Assembly (NCBI RefSeq): GCF_024362695.1
Contig: NC_065415.1
Coordinates: forward strand, 12,751,438 to 12,815,437
Origin: Pectinophora gossypiella
Taxonomy: Eukaryota; Arthropoda; Insecta; Lepidoptera; Gelechiidae
Reading direction: 5' to 3'
Length of the DNA: 64,000 nucleotides
How positions within the stretch are numbered: the stretch's first letter is position 1; each line of letters starts with the position of its first letter. Both the position numbers and the translations under genes were made by a program. Shown one piece after another: positions 28,367-37,859 of this stretch. The notes below the pieces were generated by a model, which saw only the letters and a list, made by a program, of their open reading frames with translations, did not search any database and had not been told where the DNA came from.

Positions 28367-28626
28367 TTATCGCATCGCCCACATGCAATATGCTACAGTC
28401 ACAGTAGCCCTTACGTCTCGCGGTATTTTCGAACGTTTGAAAACTTCGATAATTTGTTTTTCATCCAGCACCGACCTTAAGGATAAGGCCGGTCCCAATC
28501 CGGTCAAGGGATACCATTCACCAGTTTTCATTAATACGACGTTCCCGAGTAACAAGGATAACGTATTTCTTTCATTACTTTCACAAAGACAGAACTTTAC
28601 AAAATATTATTCCAATTTTCTTGAGC
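28367..28626 (-). other. Unassigned minus-strand open frame
   Basis: Open for about 80 codons after a TAA: GNVVLMKTGEWYPLTGLGPA, then LSLRSVLDEKQIIEVFKRSK, IPRDVRATVTVAYCMWAMR. The peptide looks globular and has a plausible amphipathic segment, but I recognise no family. It overlaps the degenerate duplicated module at its upstream end, which favours a decayed mobile-element ORF. Confidence 0.25.
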
Positions 28627-28640
28627 AAATATCCTGTTAA

Positions 28641-29828
28641 GGTGAAAGGTATTCATAGCGTTGGCCTTATTCATACCAATTAAAGCTGAACAGTTTGCGC
28701 TCGGTAGCGCGCAATCTCGTAATCGCCGCAAATTAGGATTAGCTCTAACAAAAACGTGCTTACAAACATCGTAAACATCCAGCAGATTACGTAATAATTG
28801 CTACTTACGTATAATTAATGGTTTATTGTGAAACTAGTAATTGCTCGCAATAATGTTCGTCTCTACTACTTTGTATTGTAGAGTAAGAAAATGTAACATA
28901 AAACTTATTAAAATAAAACTTATAAACTTATTATTTGTGTAACATTTGTACGACGCATTTTCGTGTTCTAAAAATAAAAGCCTATACCAGTAGGTATTTT
29001 AAAATAAGTAAACGTGATTATTATCGAATAGGTACAATCAAAGAAAAGTTATGAAATTATGAACCATTAGTTGTCATAATTATAAAATTTATGTTTTTGT
29101 AGGTGTTTTTGGTCTATTACAGAAACGACATGTAACCAGGAGCTCTTAAGTGCAACCAGTTAATTTATTACTTGGTAAGATACAGATTGGGCAGCTTATC
29201 GTACATTAAAACTATGTACGTATGTAGAAGTGTCGGCTATAATCTTTCTAATACATCCTCAAGATAGCATGTTTTTAGACAATTTATTATAAGTACCAAT
29301 AAATCTTTATTTATCTTAATAGGTACATGAATGTAAGTATAATAAGTACTGGGCGACTAAAGGTACAGTTACCCTACCTGTGGTCAATGGATTGAGGTGT
29401 TACTACGAATTCTGTGTGAGAAACGAAGTGTGTTCATACTGAGTCTACACGTGTATAGGCTTTAGAAAAGTTCACGTACCCACAGCTCTTAGCTAAAGTA
29501 GTATTAGTCTTAAAATCTACGACTGTTCGAACCAGATCTTCTTTATGTCCGCTTCGACATGCTTGTAAATGGGCAGCCAAGATTAATAGAAGTTGAAAAA
29601 TCACAGGGAAACTTTACAAATTAATCTTGGTCTTTGTAAAAAAGGAAAGAAACGGAGTTATTGTTGTCAAACGGCACGAGAATATGGAAATCACCAAGTC
29701 TGATTACAATGTATTTTTTTTGTTTAAAGTTTATTAAAGCGCAAATAACGCGAATAAAATGTCGGTTTTACAAAACATTACGTTCCTACATACATAAAGG
29801 AACGCATGTTAAAAATTATAGTAAGTAA
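28641..29828. other. No feature recognised
   Basis: About 1.2 kb of AT-rich sequence. Neither strand shows a repeat match within the window or a persuasive ORF. Confidence 0.4.
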
Positions 29829-29990
29829 TTGCGTGTATCAGGTTCAAAATAAATTATGAAATTCTGATTACTAAATAAAGACACATCTAAAACTAACGAA
29901 ATACATTTTCCTTTTTCTATTTAACTTATTTATGAATTTTAAACAAGAAAAATGTAATAATAAGTCCGACATTTTATCACGTTTTTCGTT
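29829..29990 (-). mobile_element. CRE-containing repeat, truncated antisense copy
   Basis: AAATTATGAAATTCTGATTA, CTAAATAAAGACACATCTAA, TTTTCTATTTAACTTATTTA and ATTTTATCACGTTTTTCG match the minus-strand copies at 49895 and 51160. The match ends before the TGACGTCA site. The next segment is a fragment of the TIR family at 5680-6000. Confidence 0.65.
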
Positions 29991-29995
29991 TCGTT

Positions 29996-30132
29996 TATCA
30001 TCCACGCGTATCTGTGTGTGTGATCCCTGACGCCCATACGATTCAAGACTAAAGTAAAACTGAGGGGGTGAGGTAAACCTTGCTCAGCCGCTGGTGGGGA
30101 GCGGGTAGTATTATTCCTTATTCTATGGTATA
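29996..30132 (-). mobile_element. TIR element (5680-6000 family), fragment
   Basis: GAGGGGGTGAGGTAAACCTT, then TAGTATTATTCCTTATTCTA, the inverted counterpart of the 5680-6000 left end. ATCTGTGTGTGTGATCCCTG keeps traces of the interior. Confidence 0.5.
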
Positions 30133-30389
30133 ACATAATGGTTTCATAAAGATGTCAATGCCTACAAATAGGCATCGCGACTGATTCAGCAGCATTCAAC
30201 TCGTATAATATTTGCTCTGTCTATGTTTAGAAACCAAACCCTTATGACTCCGTCGCCTCTAGTTTCCCTGACCGACTTTCAGATTTATTGTAGACTTAGA
30301 TTTTATTGTCCTCTGTCTTGTGTGGATCCAATCTAAGTTTAATTAAGAGGTGTCGATGTAAACATAGAAGTTAAATACCTCTTATGTAA

Positions 30390-30930
30390 GAGTGGTATTT
30401 CACCGCGAGCATTCGCTTGTAATGTAAAATTAGCATTAAATCAGTCAGGGAGGAGAACCGAGCATTACAGTGGACAATCTGAGCGCAGGATTCGCACGTA
30501 ATCTAACGTTAAAGATTCGAGCATTACATTTATTTATTATTATTTTTAACATGACGTTATAAATATACAATGACTTATAAATTAACACATATATGATTAT
30601 AACACTTAGTAGATAGATACATAGAAATTAAATTAAAAGTAATAGACAAATTAATATTACTGCGTCGTACTCGCAGGCATCATACTTTCAAATGACATAT
30701 TAACGACTACATGTAATGATACAGTCCGCATAATTGGGCGCAACTAGTAACATGAATGAGCACAACTTGTAACGCAGGGAATGGCGTACATGTATTAATG
30801 TTCAAAATCGAATCTGTAATGGAGGGTACGTCATAGGCAAAAGGCTTGTGTAATGTGATGCTCGAAAGCGAGTGTTGTAATTCAGACAAAGCGTGAGATG
30901 CAACTTACACTGCGGTAAAATACTTTAAAG
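30390..30930. mobile_element. Possible MITE with GTATTTTACCGC ends
   Basis: GTGGTATTTCACCGCGAGCA at the left and, reverse-complemented, AGTATTTTACCGCAGTGTAA at the right form a short inverted repeat. Both subterminal regions contain GCATTAC or GTAATGT and CGAGCATTAC motifs. The centre is AT-rich. This is a tentative call without target duplication. Confidence 0.35.
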
Positions 30931-31499
30931 ATTATTATATTATTACTCGTTGCGGAAATACTCTTGCAGTTACAGTGTCTTGTAGGTACTTACTACAAAC
31001 TTATAACATCGCTGAAGAATTTATACCTTTACAAAGACTATTTAAAAGGTTTCACGTATACGGCTTCACTATTAACTCTGACCTAGATGCTCTGATGCTT
31101 TAAGTTTTGAGAAAGGAAGCATAATAAAATTTAATATAAAATATTGGGGTAGTCACAGGTATATGAACTAACTACCCACACGACGTGTTAGGTGGTGAGT
31201 GAGACGAACGTGATAGGTAGTGAGCCGTATAGCCAAAAAAATATAATGTTTGTAAAATATTATCGGAATAAATTGTAGGTGGCGTTAAAAAGCATAGGAT
31301 CCAATTTACGCCACAATAGATTCTTTATAATTATACCTTTGCCGAGCTTCGTGAATAAATTTGTAATGAGAAAGATATAGTTAATTATAGATTATATTTA
31401 TTTTTATTAAATATTAAAATATATATTTATATGTTTCTTTATAGAGGAATACAACACGAAGGTTTGGATGACCGCTTCACGTTAGGGTTCATCATACAT
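30931..31499. other. Mostly unassigned, with an antisense LINE-tail scrap
   Basis: GGGTAGTCACAGG (31146) and ACTACCCACACGACGTG..TTAGGTGGTGAG resemble antisense of the LINE 3' region at 47745-47845. GGATCCAATTTACGCCACAA at 31298 recurs as GATCCAATTTACGCAACAAT at 32222. Confidence 0.35.
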
Positions 31500-31625
31500 C
31501 CATGTTTGTACTTCTCATCCAAAGTAGATGCAACTTGTTTCTGATTACTTGTGATTCTGCCCATCCCATTTAGTATCGCAGGTATAACCCCACATATACA
31601 TAAGTGTGTATGTTGAAAGGTGTAG
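31500..31625 (+). repeat. RTE-like LINE tail fragment
   Basis: ATGCAACTTGTTTCTGATTA, CTTGTGATTCTGCCCATCCC..ATTTAGTATCGCAGG. The better copy at 37660-37752 ends GGGCGTGAGTTTATGTATGT with TATG repeats. Confidence 0.5.
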
Positions 31626-31682
31626 CTAGTCTAAAGCTATAAGCTCTATAAGCTAGTCTAATAGTGAATTTCGATATGAATG

Positions 31683-31897
31683 TGTAATGCGTAGAGATAT
31701 GGTATGATTTCCTTAGAAAAGGTTCAGTACGATCTGCTCTGAACCGGCGTACGTGTGTGAAACGATCGATGAATGTGGAGGAAGCAAGAGAAGTCTGTCA
31801 GGATCGAAGCAAATGGAATTCCATAGTCTCTGTTTGCCCCGGTGGGAAATAGGCGTGAGTTTATGTACGGATGTATGTATGTACTTAATAGCCTTTT
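31683..31897 (+). pseudogene. RTE-type LINE C-terminal end with (ATGT)n tail
   Basis: The frame MNVEEAREVCQDRSKWNSIV-SVCPGGK-stop is the very end of an RTE-like ORF2, followed by GGCGTGAGTTTATGTACGGA and TGTATGTATGTA. Related ends are at 46197-46262(-), 50823-50892(+) and 61800-61925(+). This one keeps an upstream frame broken by stops. Confidence 0.65.
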
Positions 31898-31965
31898 AAT
31901 TTGGTAAGATTAACTTCGCAAATGTGACATAAATTTGTGAATATTGATTTTCAATTTATGCTCTA

Positions 31966-32112
31966 TACATTGTTTTAGGTTTACTCGGTTGTTATCATAA
32001 TTAAAACACATAATAACGGGTTTTTACCGCGTTTAAACAGGTATATGAGTCTCCCTTGCACCCCGCCGCGAATTAAACGCGGTAAGAACCCGTTATTATG
32101 TGTTTTAATTAT
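31966..32112 (-). mobile_element. Compact inverted-repeat element, TSD-bounded copy A
   Basis: The insert runs from TACATTGTTTTAGGTTTACT to TTATTATGTGTTTTAATTAT, with CATAATAACGGGTTTTTACC and GGTAAGAACCCGTTATTATG forming inverted shoulders and a shortened core (GAGTCTCCCTTGCACC). ATTTATGCTCTA at 31954-31965 recurs at 32111-32122, overlapping the element end by about 2 bp, so the target duplication is 10-12 bp. Duplications of this length indicate target-primed reverse transcription rather than DNA cut-and-paste. Confidence 0.75.
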
Positions 32113-32251
32113 TTATGCTCTAGTTTAGCAAAAACTGTCCGATATAAAAGGAAGAAAAAAGTGGCGACGATATAAAGCGTACAATACATACATGACAAAC
32201 GTCAAAGGGCCACCAGGCTGCGATCCAATTTACGCAACAATGGTTCGTCCG

Positions 32252-32286
32252 GATCGGCTCGTTCGTTTTCTCACGCCGAGCCGATC
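32252..32286. repeat. Hairpin with 10-bp perfect arms
   Basis: GATCGGCTCG (32252-32261) and CGAGCCGATC (32277-32286), loop 15 nt. It lies in a GC-richer stretch of unknown origin. Confidence 0.75.
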
Positions 32287-32535
32287 GCAATTTGCCGCTT
32301 TTGCCCAGCTCCATTATAAATCTGTTACAAGATATATCTAACCGATTGTATCATGATCATAATGTGGTATAATAATATATGTTTAGAAATGGTATGGTTT
32401 TTATCCAACAGTAAATCTCTATCTAATAGATTATGAATAGAACTCACTACTTGTTTCACTCTTATAGGTATGTAAATAAATATTGTATACAAAAGAAAAT
32501 ATATAATAGTAGGTAACCTAAATATGAAGAATGAG

Positions 32536-32645
32536 TGTCCAATACACTTCTTAAACGAAGAGTGGGTGTACTATACACCTGTTAAACGAGGTGTATTATA
32601 CACCTCTGACTATCCCTTCGGGGATACAGACGTGATGCTCTGTTT
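32536..32645 (+). repeat. LINE 3' end with internal duplication
   Basis: GTGTACTATACACCTGTTAA..ACGAGGTGTATTATACACCT, CTGACTATCCCTTCGGGGAT and ACAGACGTGATGCTCTGTTT. The end parallels 3110-3170 and 47150-47212. Confidence 0.45.
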
Positions 32646-33249
32646 TCGTTATGGTAATTTAAAGCAGCCCTCGTCCTTAAAAATATAATGCCACACAGCA
32701 TTCGGTATGTAAAGAATTTCGAACAACAAAATTATTCAGAAAAACAGTTTAAAAAAATCTCATGTTGCGGACAGACATCACACCACCAGGGAATTCGTGA
32801 AACTTTTGAAAGACCCGTTTAAACAGTCCATTTCTATTCCAATTAATCTTTAAACCACGGTGAAGAGCGTTTTAAAACTGGAAAATATTCTCTTTGAGTG
32901 ACCAAAGCGTTTCGGGTGTACCAATTTAAAACTAGATGCAGAAATTGTATTTTATAGAGTAAATACTGTTTTAACCTCAGTGTGTGTGTTTGTCCTCAGT
33001 TTATGGAAACAAATCACCAAACAAAATCTACTATTTAGTTAAAGAAATACGTGGTCGGCTGAATTTATTAAATTATAAGTTTTGATATCAGGATTATTAA
33101 ACGATAACTTTTGTGTAGGTTGTATACACATAACTTAGAAATTAGAAACAAGAAATGGAAAAATATTTAATGCTGTAACAGACTGGAGAAACTCCTAAAA
33201 TTCGACCAGTTTAAAAAAGTTTTTATCTAAATGAATCTACTTTTCCTGA
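32646..33249. other. No feature recognised
   Basis: AT-rich; no placed repeat. Confidence 0.4.
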
Positions 33250-33365
33250 GCGTTGAGTAGTTGCAGTAGTTTTAGGCGGATGAGACTTCGACAAGAAATA
33301 TATTTATATATAATGTCGATTAACTATGTTTTCAACTGAATAAGGATATTTTTTAATTTGAGTTC
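33250..33365 (+). repeat. LINE 3' end (TGCAGTAGTTTTAGGCGGATG family)
   Basis: TTGCAGTAGTTTTAGGCGGA, TGAGACTTCG, then TATGTTTTCAACTGAATAAG and GATATTTTTTAATTTGA. The polyadenylation-like hexamer is mutated to AATAAG. Confidence 0.55.
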
Positions 33366-33629
33366 GATTTTAGTTGTGTTAGATAGAAAAGAATACATCA
33401 CTGTGCTAATGAACGTCAGAACACTAGCTTACGTACTTTGAGAGATGTAATTCTAACGATTGTAAAATGTTACCGTATTGAAATATAATTACTAATTGTG
33501 CTGAACTGGACCGCTAAAGATCTATAAACGACACGTTTGGGTCACTAACTTATTTCGATATCAGAAAAGTCTAGGCATTTCATAAAGCAACATAGACCTG
33601 AGGCTTTACTAGCAATTTACCACAGAGGT

Positions 33630-33716
33630 CATCATAACATAAACAGCCTATATACGTCCCACTGCAGGGCACAGCCTCCCCTCAATCAACCGGAGGGGGT
33701 ATGGAGCATACTTCAC
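33630..33716 (-). mobile_element. SINE-A/RTE tail fragment, antisense
   Basis: CATAAACAGCCTATATACGT, CCCACTGCAGGGCACAGCCT, CCCCTCAATCAACCGGAGGG, GGTATGGAGCATAC: tail region only, antisense. Confidence 0.65.
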
Positions 33717-34671
33717 AGTCGGTAAATCAGCGACATTTCGCATTTATATAGATACCAAAAGTAGATCACATGTTAGAATGGGATGTAATAAAATATATCT
33801 CAAAGTTGTCTTACGACGACTTTGGCTTGCATCTGATTGTATAATTTTCTCTTCAATTAAACATGTTTTAAATGAATAATACATTTGGTGATTCTGCATT
33901 CATATCATTACAACAGATTGTTAAACAGATAAAGTGAATCTATAAATGATACGATATGTATACAATGGATATGATGAAGCAATTAGCTCTTTCTCTTTGT
34001 ATGTTTTTCATGACTGTTCGCTAGAGTTTATTTAATGTATTGAATATGAATATGTACTTTTGTTTGTTTTTCATTAAGTCTATTATATACTCTATTTTTT
34101 TAGAAAATAAAGCTAGGGCTAGAAAAGTAAATAAGAAAATGACAGGTATAACTTAAAAATAAACTTAGATGGTGTGTACGGGCATGTGTTCATAAAAATA
34201 AAATAAAAGTAATCTCTTTGTTTCATTTTATCTCAAATATGTAATTTTCAATTCATAATTAAATTGGGCAAAGTCTGTGTCGCTATGGGTAACACAGATT
34301 TTAATAATAGGGACTTAATTGAGAAACATTTAAACCATTATACCCAGACACTATTATGTACAGGCAAATATGATCATTACAGCAATTTGTGTGGGAAACT
34401 CTATTTTTAGCACTTGCAAACGATCAAAATGTGTATATGTTTATATGTGTATATGTTTAAATGTGTATATAATAATAAGTATATGTTTCTAAATAAATTT
34501 TTAAAAAATGTGCCATAAGTGCCAAGTAGGTTTAGTTTTACTCAGATCACTGCTATGTCGAATTTAAGTTAGTTTTTTTTTCTATAAGAAACTATGTCAT
34601 GTACGGTTACAAGTTTTAGACATATATGTATTACGTTTTAGATATACACTTTATTACTACGTATACGTGTA
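33717..34671. other. Mostly unassigned, with small repeats
   Basis: A CATTTTCTTATCC-family scrap reads AAGAAAATGACAGGTATAAC (34135). A 16-bp tandem ATGTGTATATGTTTAW runs from 34429 to 34472. Otherwise AT-rich and featureless. Confidence 0.5.
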
Positions 34672-34785
34672 CTTCCACTAACCCGCATTGGAGCAGCGTG
34701 GTGGAGTATGCTCCATACCCCCTCCGGTTGACTGAGGGGAGGCCTGTGCCCAGCAGTGGGACGTATATAGGCAGTTTATGTGTAC
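34672..34785 (+). mobile_element. SINE-A/RTE 3' tail fragment
   Basis: CACTAACCCGCATTGGAGCA, GCGTGGTGGAGTATGCTCCA, TACCCCCTCCGGTTGACTGA, AGTGGGACGTATATAGGCAG. The SINE body and tRNA head are absent, so it may be a LINE end or a truncated SINE. Confidence 0.7.
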
Positions 34786-34924
34786 TACGTATATCATATT
34801 AACTTTTTGGCACATTGAACTGTAAGTCTCACTAAATGTCAAATATGTTAATGCGACCAGGGTTTAAAAGTGGGTACTTATATAATATTGCTCGTGTATT
34901 ATATCATGACCTACTTATATCGTA

Positions 34925-35115
34925 AGAACACAACTGCAACTTTTTTTTTCTCTATTGAAAACATGCATGATAAGTAACTGGACGTTTATTTTATGTTTGT
35001 TCCTTATATATTGTCTTTCTTTATTATTTATTTGTATACAATAAAAGAGACAAAAGGAAAATATAAAGAAAATAGACAGTACAGGTAATCTTATCTCTAA
35101 ACAGAGATTTCTTCC
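34925..35115 (-). repeat. LINE 3' end (GCTGGAAGAAATC family), antisense
   Basis: On the minus strand: GCTGGAAGAAATCTCTGTTT, AGAGATAAGATTACCTGTAC, TTTTGTCTCTTTTATTGTAT. The same sequence at 37860-38300 is interrupted by a compact element. Confidence 0.6.
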
Positions 35116-35276
35116 AGCAACACGCATTCTATCTTTTTCGAACTTTATAATATGCAAAAGACGCCATTATCCTGAAGGTCATGTGGAAAGTCCTTAAGCC
35201 AAGGTCAAGATTCCGCCCAGTCTTTAAGAGCATGACTTCATAAAGTAAATTACAATGGATAATTTTGCAAGCTCAA

Positions 35277-35440
35277 TACATTACAGGGAGCGCCGGTTGG
35301 AATACTGGTACCAGACTTCTAGTGAGTTATTAATTTATCTTAAGTGTAGTTTTCACAAACACAGTTTTTCGGCCAAGTAGTTAATGCCATCTGCGGCAAA
35401 TCTAGAATAAGGCACGTCAAAAACGAACACAGTTGGCTCA
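35277..35440 (+). repeat. LINE 3'-UTR fragment carrying a 59-bp insertion
   Basis: GGTACCAGACTTCTAGTGAG, TTATTAATTTATCTTAAGTG, AGTTTTCAC then AACACAGTT, an insert, AACACAGTT again and GGCTC. The uninterrupted order CACTAACACAGTTGGCTCGA is seen at 4215-4235. Confidence 0.6.
35367..35425 (+). mobile_element. 59-bp mini-retroposon, copy 1
   Basis: The insert reads TTTCGGCCAAGTAGTTAATG, CCATCTGCGGCAAATCTAGA, ATAAGGCACGTCAAAAACG. It is bounded by AACACAGTT at 35358-35366 and 35426-35434, and it splits a LINE 3'-UTR motif that is intact elsewhere. The second copy (56715-56773) is colinear over the whole length with the same 5' and 3' limits and ends in a pure A run. There is no internal Pol III box and no ORF. 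Identical ends argue for a complete minimal element, not a random 5' truncation. Confidence 0.75.
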
Positions 35441-35520
35441 AATCCGAAAATATCAATTTTTGGCCCATGCTGGTTTTGAACCAGCGACCTTTTCCCACTA
35501 GGCTACCTCGGCTTGATATA
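35441..35520 (-). mobile_element. tRNA-like SINE head, antisense
   Basis: On the minus strand: AAGCCGAGGTAGCCTAGTGG (A-box-like) and CGCTGGTTCAAAACCAGCAT (B-box-like GGTTCAAAACC). The stem CTGGTT..AACCAG resembles a T arm. It is probably the head of a further SINE family or a decayed tRNA gene; the acceptor half is not recoverable. Confidence 0.5.
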
Positions 35521-36238
35521 TATCACATTATATAGATAGATAAATCACAGGTAATTGAATTCCTTTCACACTTTCATTGCTTCCCATCCGTCATTTATAA
35601 AAATTTTCAACGTAACACTTTCGTTGACGACGTTTTTAATCGTCGTTGTGGCATTGATAAATTGAGCTATTTGGTGAATATGCAATACTTTGATAACATG
35701 ATGGATGAAATTACCTGGGAAGAACAGTGGTATGTGCACTTTGAGTGCAAATTATAACGACAGAGATAGAAAAAGGTAGTGAAATGATTTTGATGTATGT
35801 GCTCGGGCTAATATTTACTTAAATTATGTAGTTGTTACTTGAGTAGTCTGCTTTAGATTAAGTACCGCGCGATTTAGACTAACACTCAGTGCAAGTTTAA
35901 GTGGACCTGTCGTAGCACTTAACTACGGCGTAGCACTGCTACGAAATGCTACGCGCACTAAAGTTCAAATAAAATATAAAAATATTTGGCCGGTTAACCC
36001 CTTAAATGCAGACGTCGTTATCAACTCGTAACTGCGGTGCAACGATGTACGTTCTGGCAAACAGCCATTACCGTTATATGACATACGTACCCTTGGTTTC
36101 CTAATGTCACTCGTATTTACGGAGCCGGGCAAAACTCTGACAGCTTACATCCGTAGTACATCTGACAAGTAGCAAAGTTTAAACGTGGCATAAAATAATT
36201 TACTATAATATTTTAGATGGAAGATTGACCAGAGATAA
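35521..36238. other. No feature recognised
   Basis: AT-rich sequence. CGTAGCACTGCTACG at 35929-35943 is a perfect 15-nt palindrome with one central base. Confidence 0.4.
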
Positions 36239-36603
36239 CGGCCTCCGTGGTCCAGTGGTTGAGCGTTGGACTCACGATCCGGAGGCCCCGGGTTCGAATC
36301 CCGGTGGGGACATATCACAAAAATGATTTTGTGATCCCTAGTCTGGTTAGGACATTACAGGCTGATCATCTGATTATACATTGTTTTAAGTTTACGCGGT
36401 TATTATCATAATTAAAACACATAATGTCATCTCGTGATCATGGCACTTGCAACAGTGTCGAAATATCGGGAGTCTCATATCCCCATTTAAACGCGGTAAG
36501 AACCCGTTATTATGTGTTTTAATTATGATCATCTGATTGTCCGAAAGTAAGACGATCTGTGCTTCGGAAGGCACGTTAAGCCGTTGGTCCCGCTTACTAC
36601 TTA
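36239..36603 (+). mobile_element. tRNA-derived SINE (SINE-B type) split by an insertion
   Basis: Head: TGGTCCAGTGGTTGAGCG (A box) and GGTTCGAATCC at 36291-36301 (B box). The body stops at CTGATCATCTGATT, is interrupted by 36376-36525, and resumes after a repeated TGATCATCTGATT with GTCCGAAAGTAAGACGATCT, GTGCTTCGGAAGGCACGTTA and AGCCGTTGGTCCCGC. The tail is truncated. The good A and B boxes suggest a fairly recent SINE. Confidence 0.85.
36376..36525 (-). mobile_element. Compact inverted-repeat element, TSD-bounded copy B
   Basis: A 150-bp insertion in a SINE, flanked by TGATCATCTGATT at 36363-36375 and 36526-36538. It runs ATACATTGTTTTAAGTTTAC .. CATAATTAAAACACATAAT, core CGTGATCATGGCACTTGCAA..CAGTGTCGAAATATCGGGAG, then TTTAAACGCGGTAAGAACCC .. 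TGTGTTTTAATTAT. AATTAAAACACATAAT is repeated in inverse at the right end. It has no ORF, no A/B box and no poly(A). Confidence 0.85.
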
Positions 36604-36619
36604 GTGCTACTATTTTATT

Positions 36620-36762
36620 CGCCTGGGTTATTCACTCATTCATTTTAAAATTATCAATTGTCAATCATCCGTCCCTTTCCTTTTCGGCGGATAAGAAAAT
36701 GACGGGTATAAATGAATATAAAATTAAGATGTGTCTGCAGGAATGGGGACCGTTATATTATC
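36620..36762 (+). repeat. CATTTTCTTATCC repeat, plus copy
   Basis: GCCTGGGTTATTCACTCATT, CAATTGTCAATCATCCGTCC, GGCGGATAAGAAAATGACGG and AATTAAGATGTGTCTGCAGG. Companion of 54838-55085, which adds a longer middle. Confidence 0.5.
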
Positions 36763-37232
36763 AAATTAAATTAACTGACTAGATATTGCGGAAATTTGTA
36801 ACTAATAATAATATTTGATAATTACAAATAAGTTGCAGAAGTTATTCTCGTGCTCGACATAATAAATCATGATTGGGAAAGTTCAACATAATTGATTACA
36901 CGTGTTGCTTCATAATTGTCTTGAAGGAAAAGAAAAGTTTAAGAATACACTAAAACGTTTTTCAGCTAGTCCCTAAGCATAATTAATTCACTGTGTTCAC
37001 CTATACAAATACATACAATCATGCCTATTTCACATTGTGTTTGACAAAGGCCATATAATTCCACTTACTACAATCCTAACACACCACTTTCGCATATTCC
37101 ATTCTCATCAAGGTCTTTATGCATGCTTGCCAGTTTAGAGTATTTTTGACCTGACTGAAGAGAGAATAATCATTTAATCTTATGTTCCTATGTTCCTTGT
37201 ATTCACTCCCAGCCCCGCATAGAAAATCTTTA
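36763..37232. other. No feature recognised
   Basis: AT-rich; nothing identified. Confidence 0.4.
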
Positions 37233-37245
37233 TTAGAATATTGTA

Positions 37246-37570
37246 TATAAACTGCCTATATACGTCCCACTGCTGGTCACAGGCCTCCCCTCAAACAACC
37301 GGAGGGGGTATGGAGCATACTCCACCACGCTGCTCCACTGCGGGTTGGTGGAGGTGTTTTTTTTACGGCTATTAGCGGGGCCAACGGCTTAACGTGCCCT
37401 CCGAAGCACGGAATCATCTTACTTTTTCGGACAACCAGGTGATTCAAGCCTGAAAAGTCCTTACCAAACAAAGGACAGTCTCACAAAGTGATTTCGACAA
37501 TGTCCCCATCGGGAATCGAACCCGGACCTCCAGATCGTGAGCCTAACGCTCTAACCACCACGGAGGCTGT
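37246..37570 (-). mobile_element. tRNA-derived SINE (SINE-A type), full-length, 13-bp TSD
   Basis: Antisense, complete from the RTE-like tail (CTGCCTATATACGTCCCACT on the plus strand) to the tRNA head (B box GGTTCGATTCC on the minus strand near 37525; A-box-like TGGTGGTTAGAGCG near 37550). TTAGAATATTGTA occurs at 37233-37245 and 37571-37583. Same structure as 11235-11570. A T run at 37356-37363 is the only simple indel-prone spot. Confidence 0.9.
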
Positions 37571-37654
37571 TTAGAATATTGTAACATGCTTTTTTTTCAA
37601 CTTTGATTTGAAACTTCCAAACACTCACTTCCAATCATATCCATCTTTGGACTT

Positions 37655-37752
37655 CGTATCAACAGTGGCTGCAAGTTGTCTTTGATTACTTGTGGCTCTG
37701 CCCACCCCATTAGGGATTACGGGCGTGAGTTTATGTATGTATGTATGTATGA
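37655..37752 (+). repeat. RTE-like LINE 3' end with (TATG)n tail
   Basis: TCAACAGTGGCTGCAAGTTG, TCTTTGATTACTTGTGGCTC, GCCCACCCCATTAGGGATTA and CGGGCGTGAGTTTATGTATG, then TATGTATGTATG. Shorter copies: 31500-31625, 39236-39310, 39548-39605 and 63972-64000. Confidence 0.65.
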
Positions 37753-37859
37753 TTTGAAACTTTGCATTCAAAGGAGATGGACCAGCAGCTGAACGTTCAT
37801 TTCATGTTTGTTCCTTACACCTTATCTTCGCTCCAACCCCGCATATAAAATATTTATTT

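Noticed and set aside
35465..35515. Possible antisense tRNA gene
   Set aside because: Only the A-box and T-arm regions are tRNA-like; no acceptor stem pairing could be set, so a SINE head is more likely.
36376..36525. Ordinary cut-and-paste MITE
   Set aside because: The 13-bp target duplication and the 10-15 bp duplications of its relatives are longer and more variable than cut-and-paste superfamilies produce.
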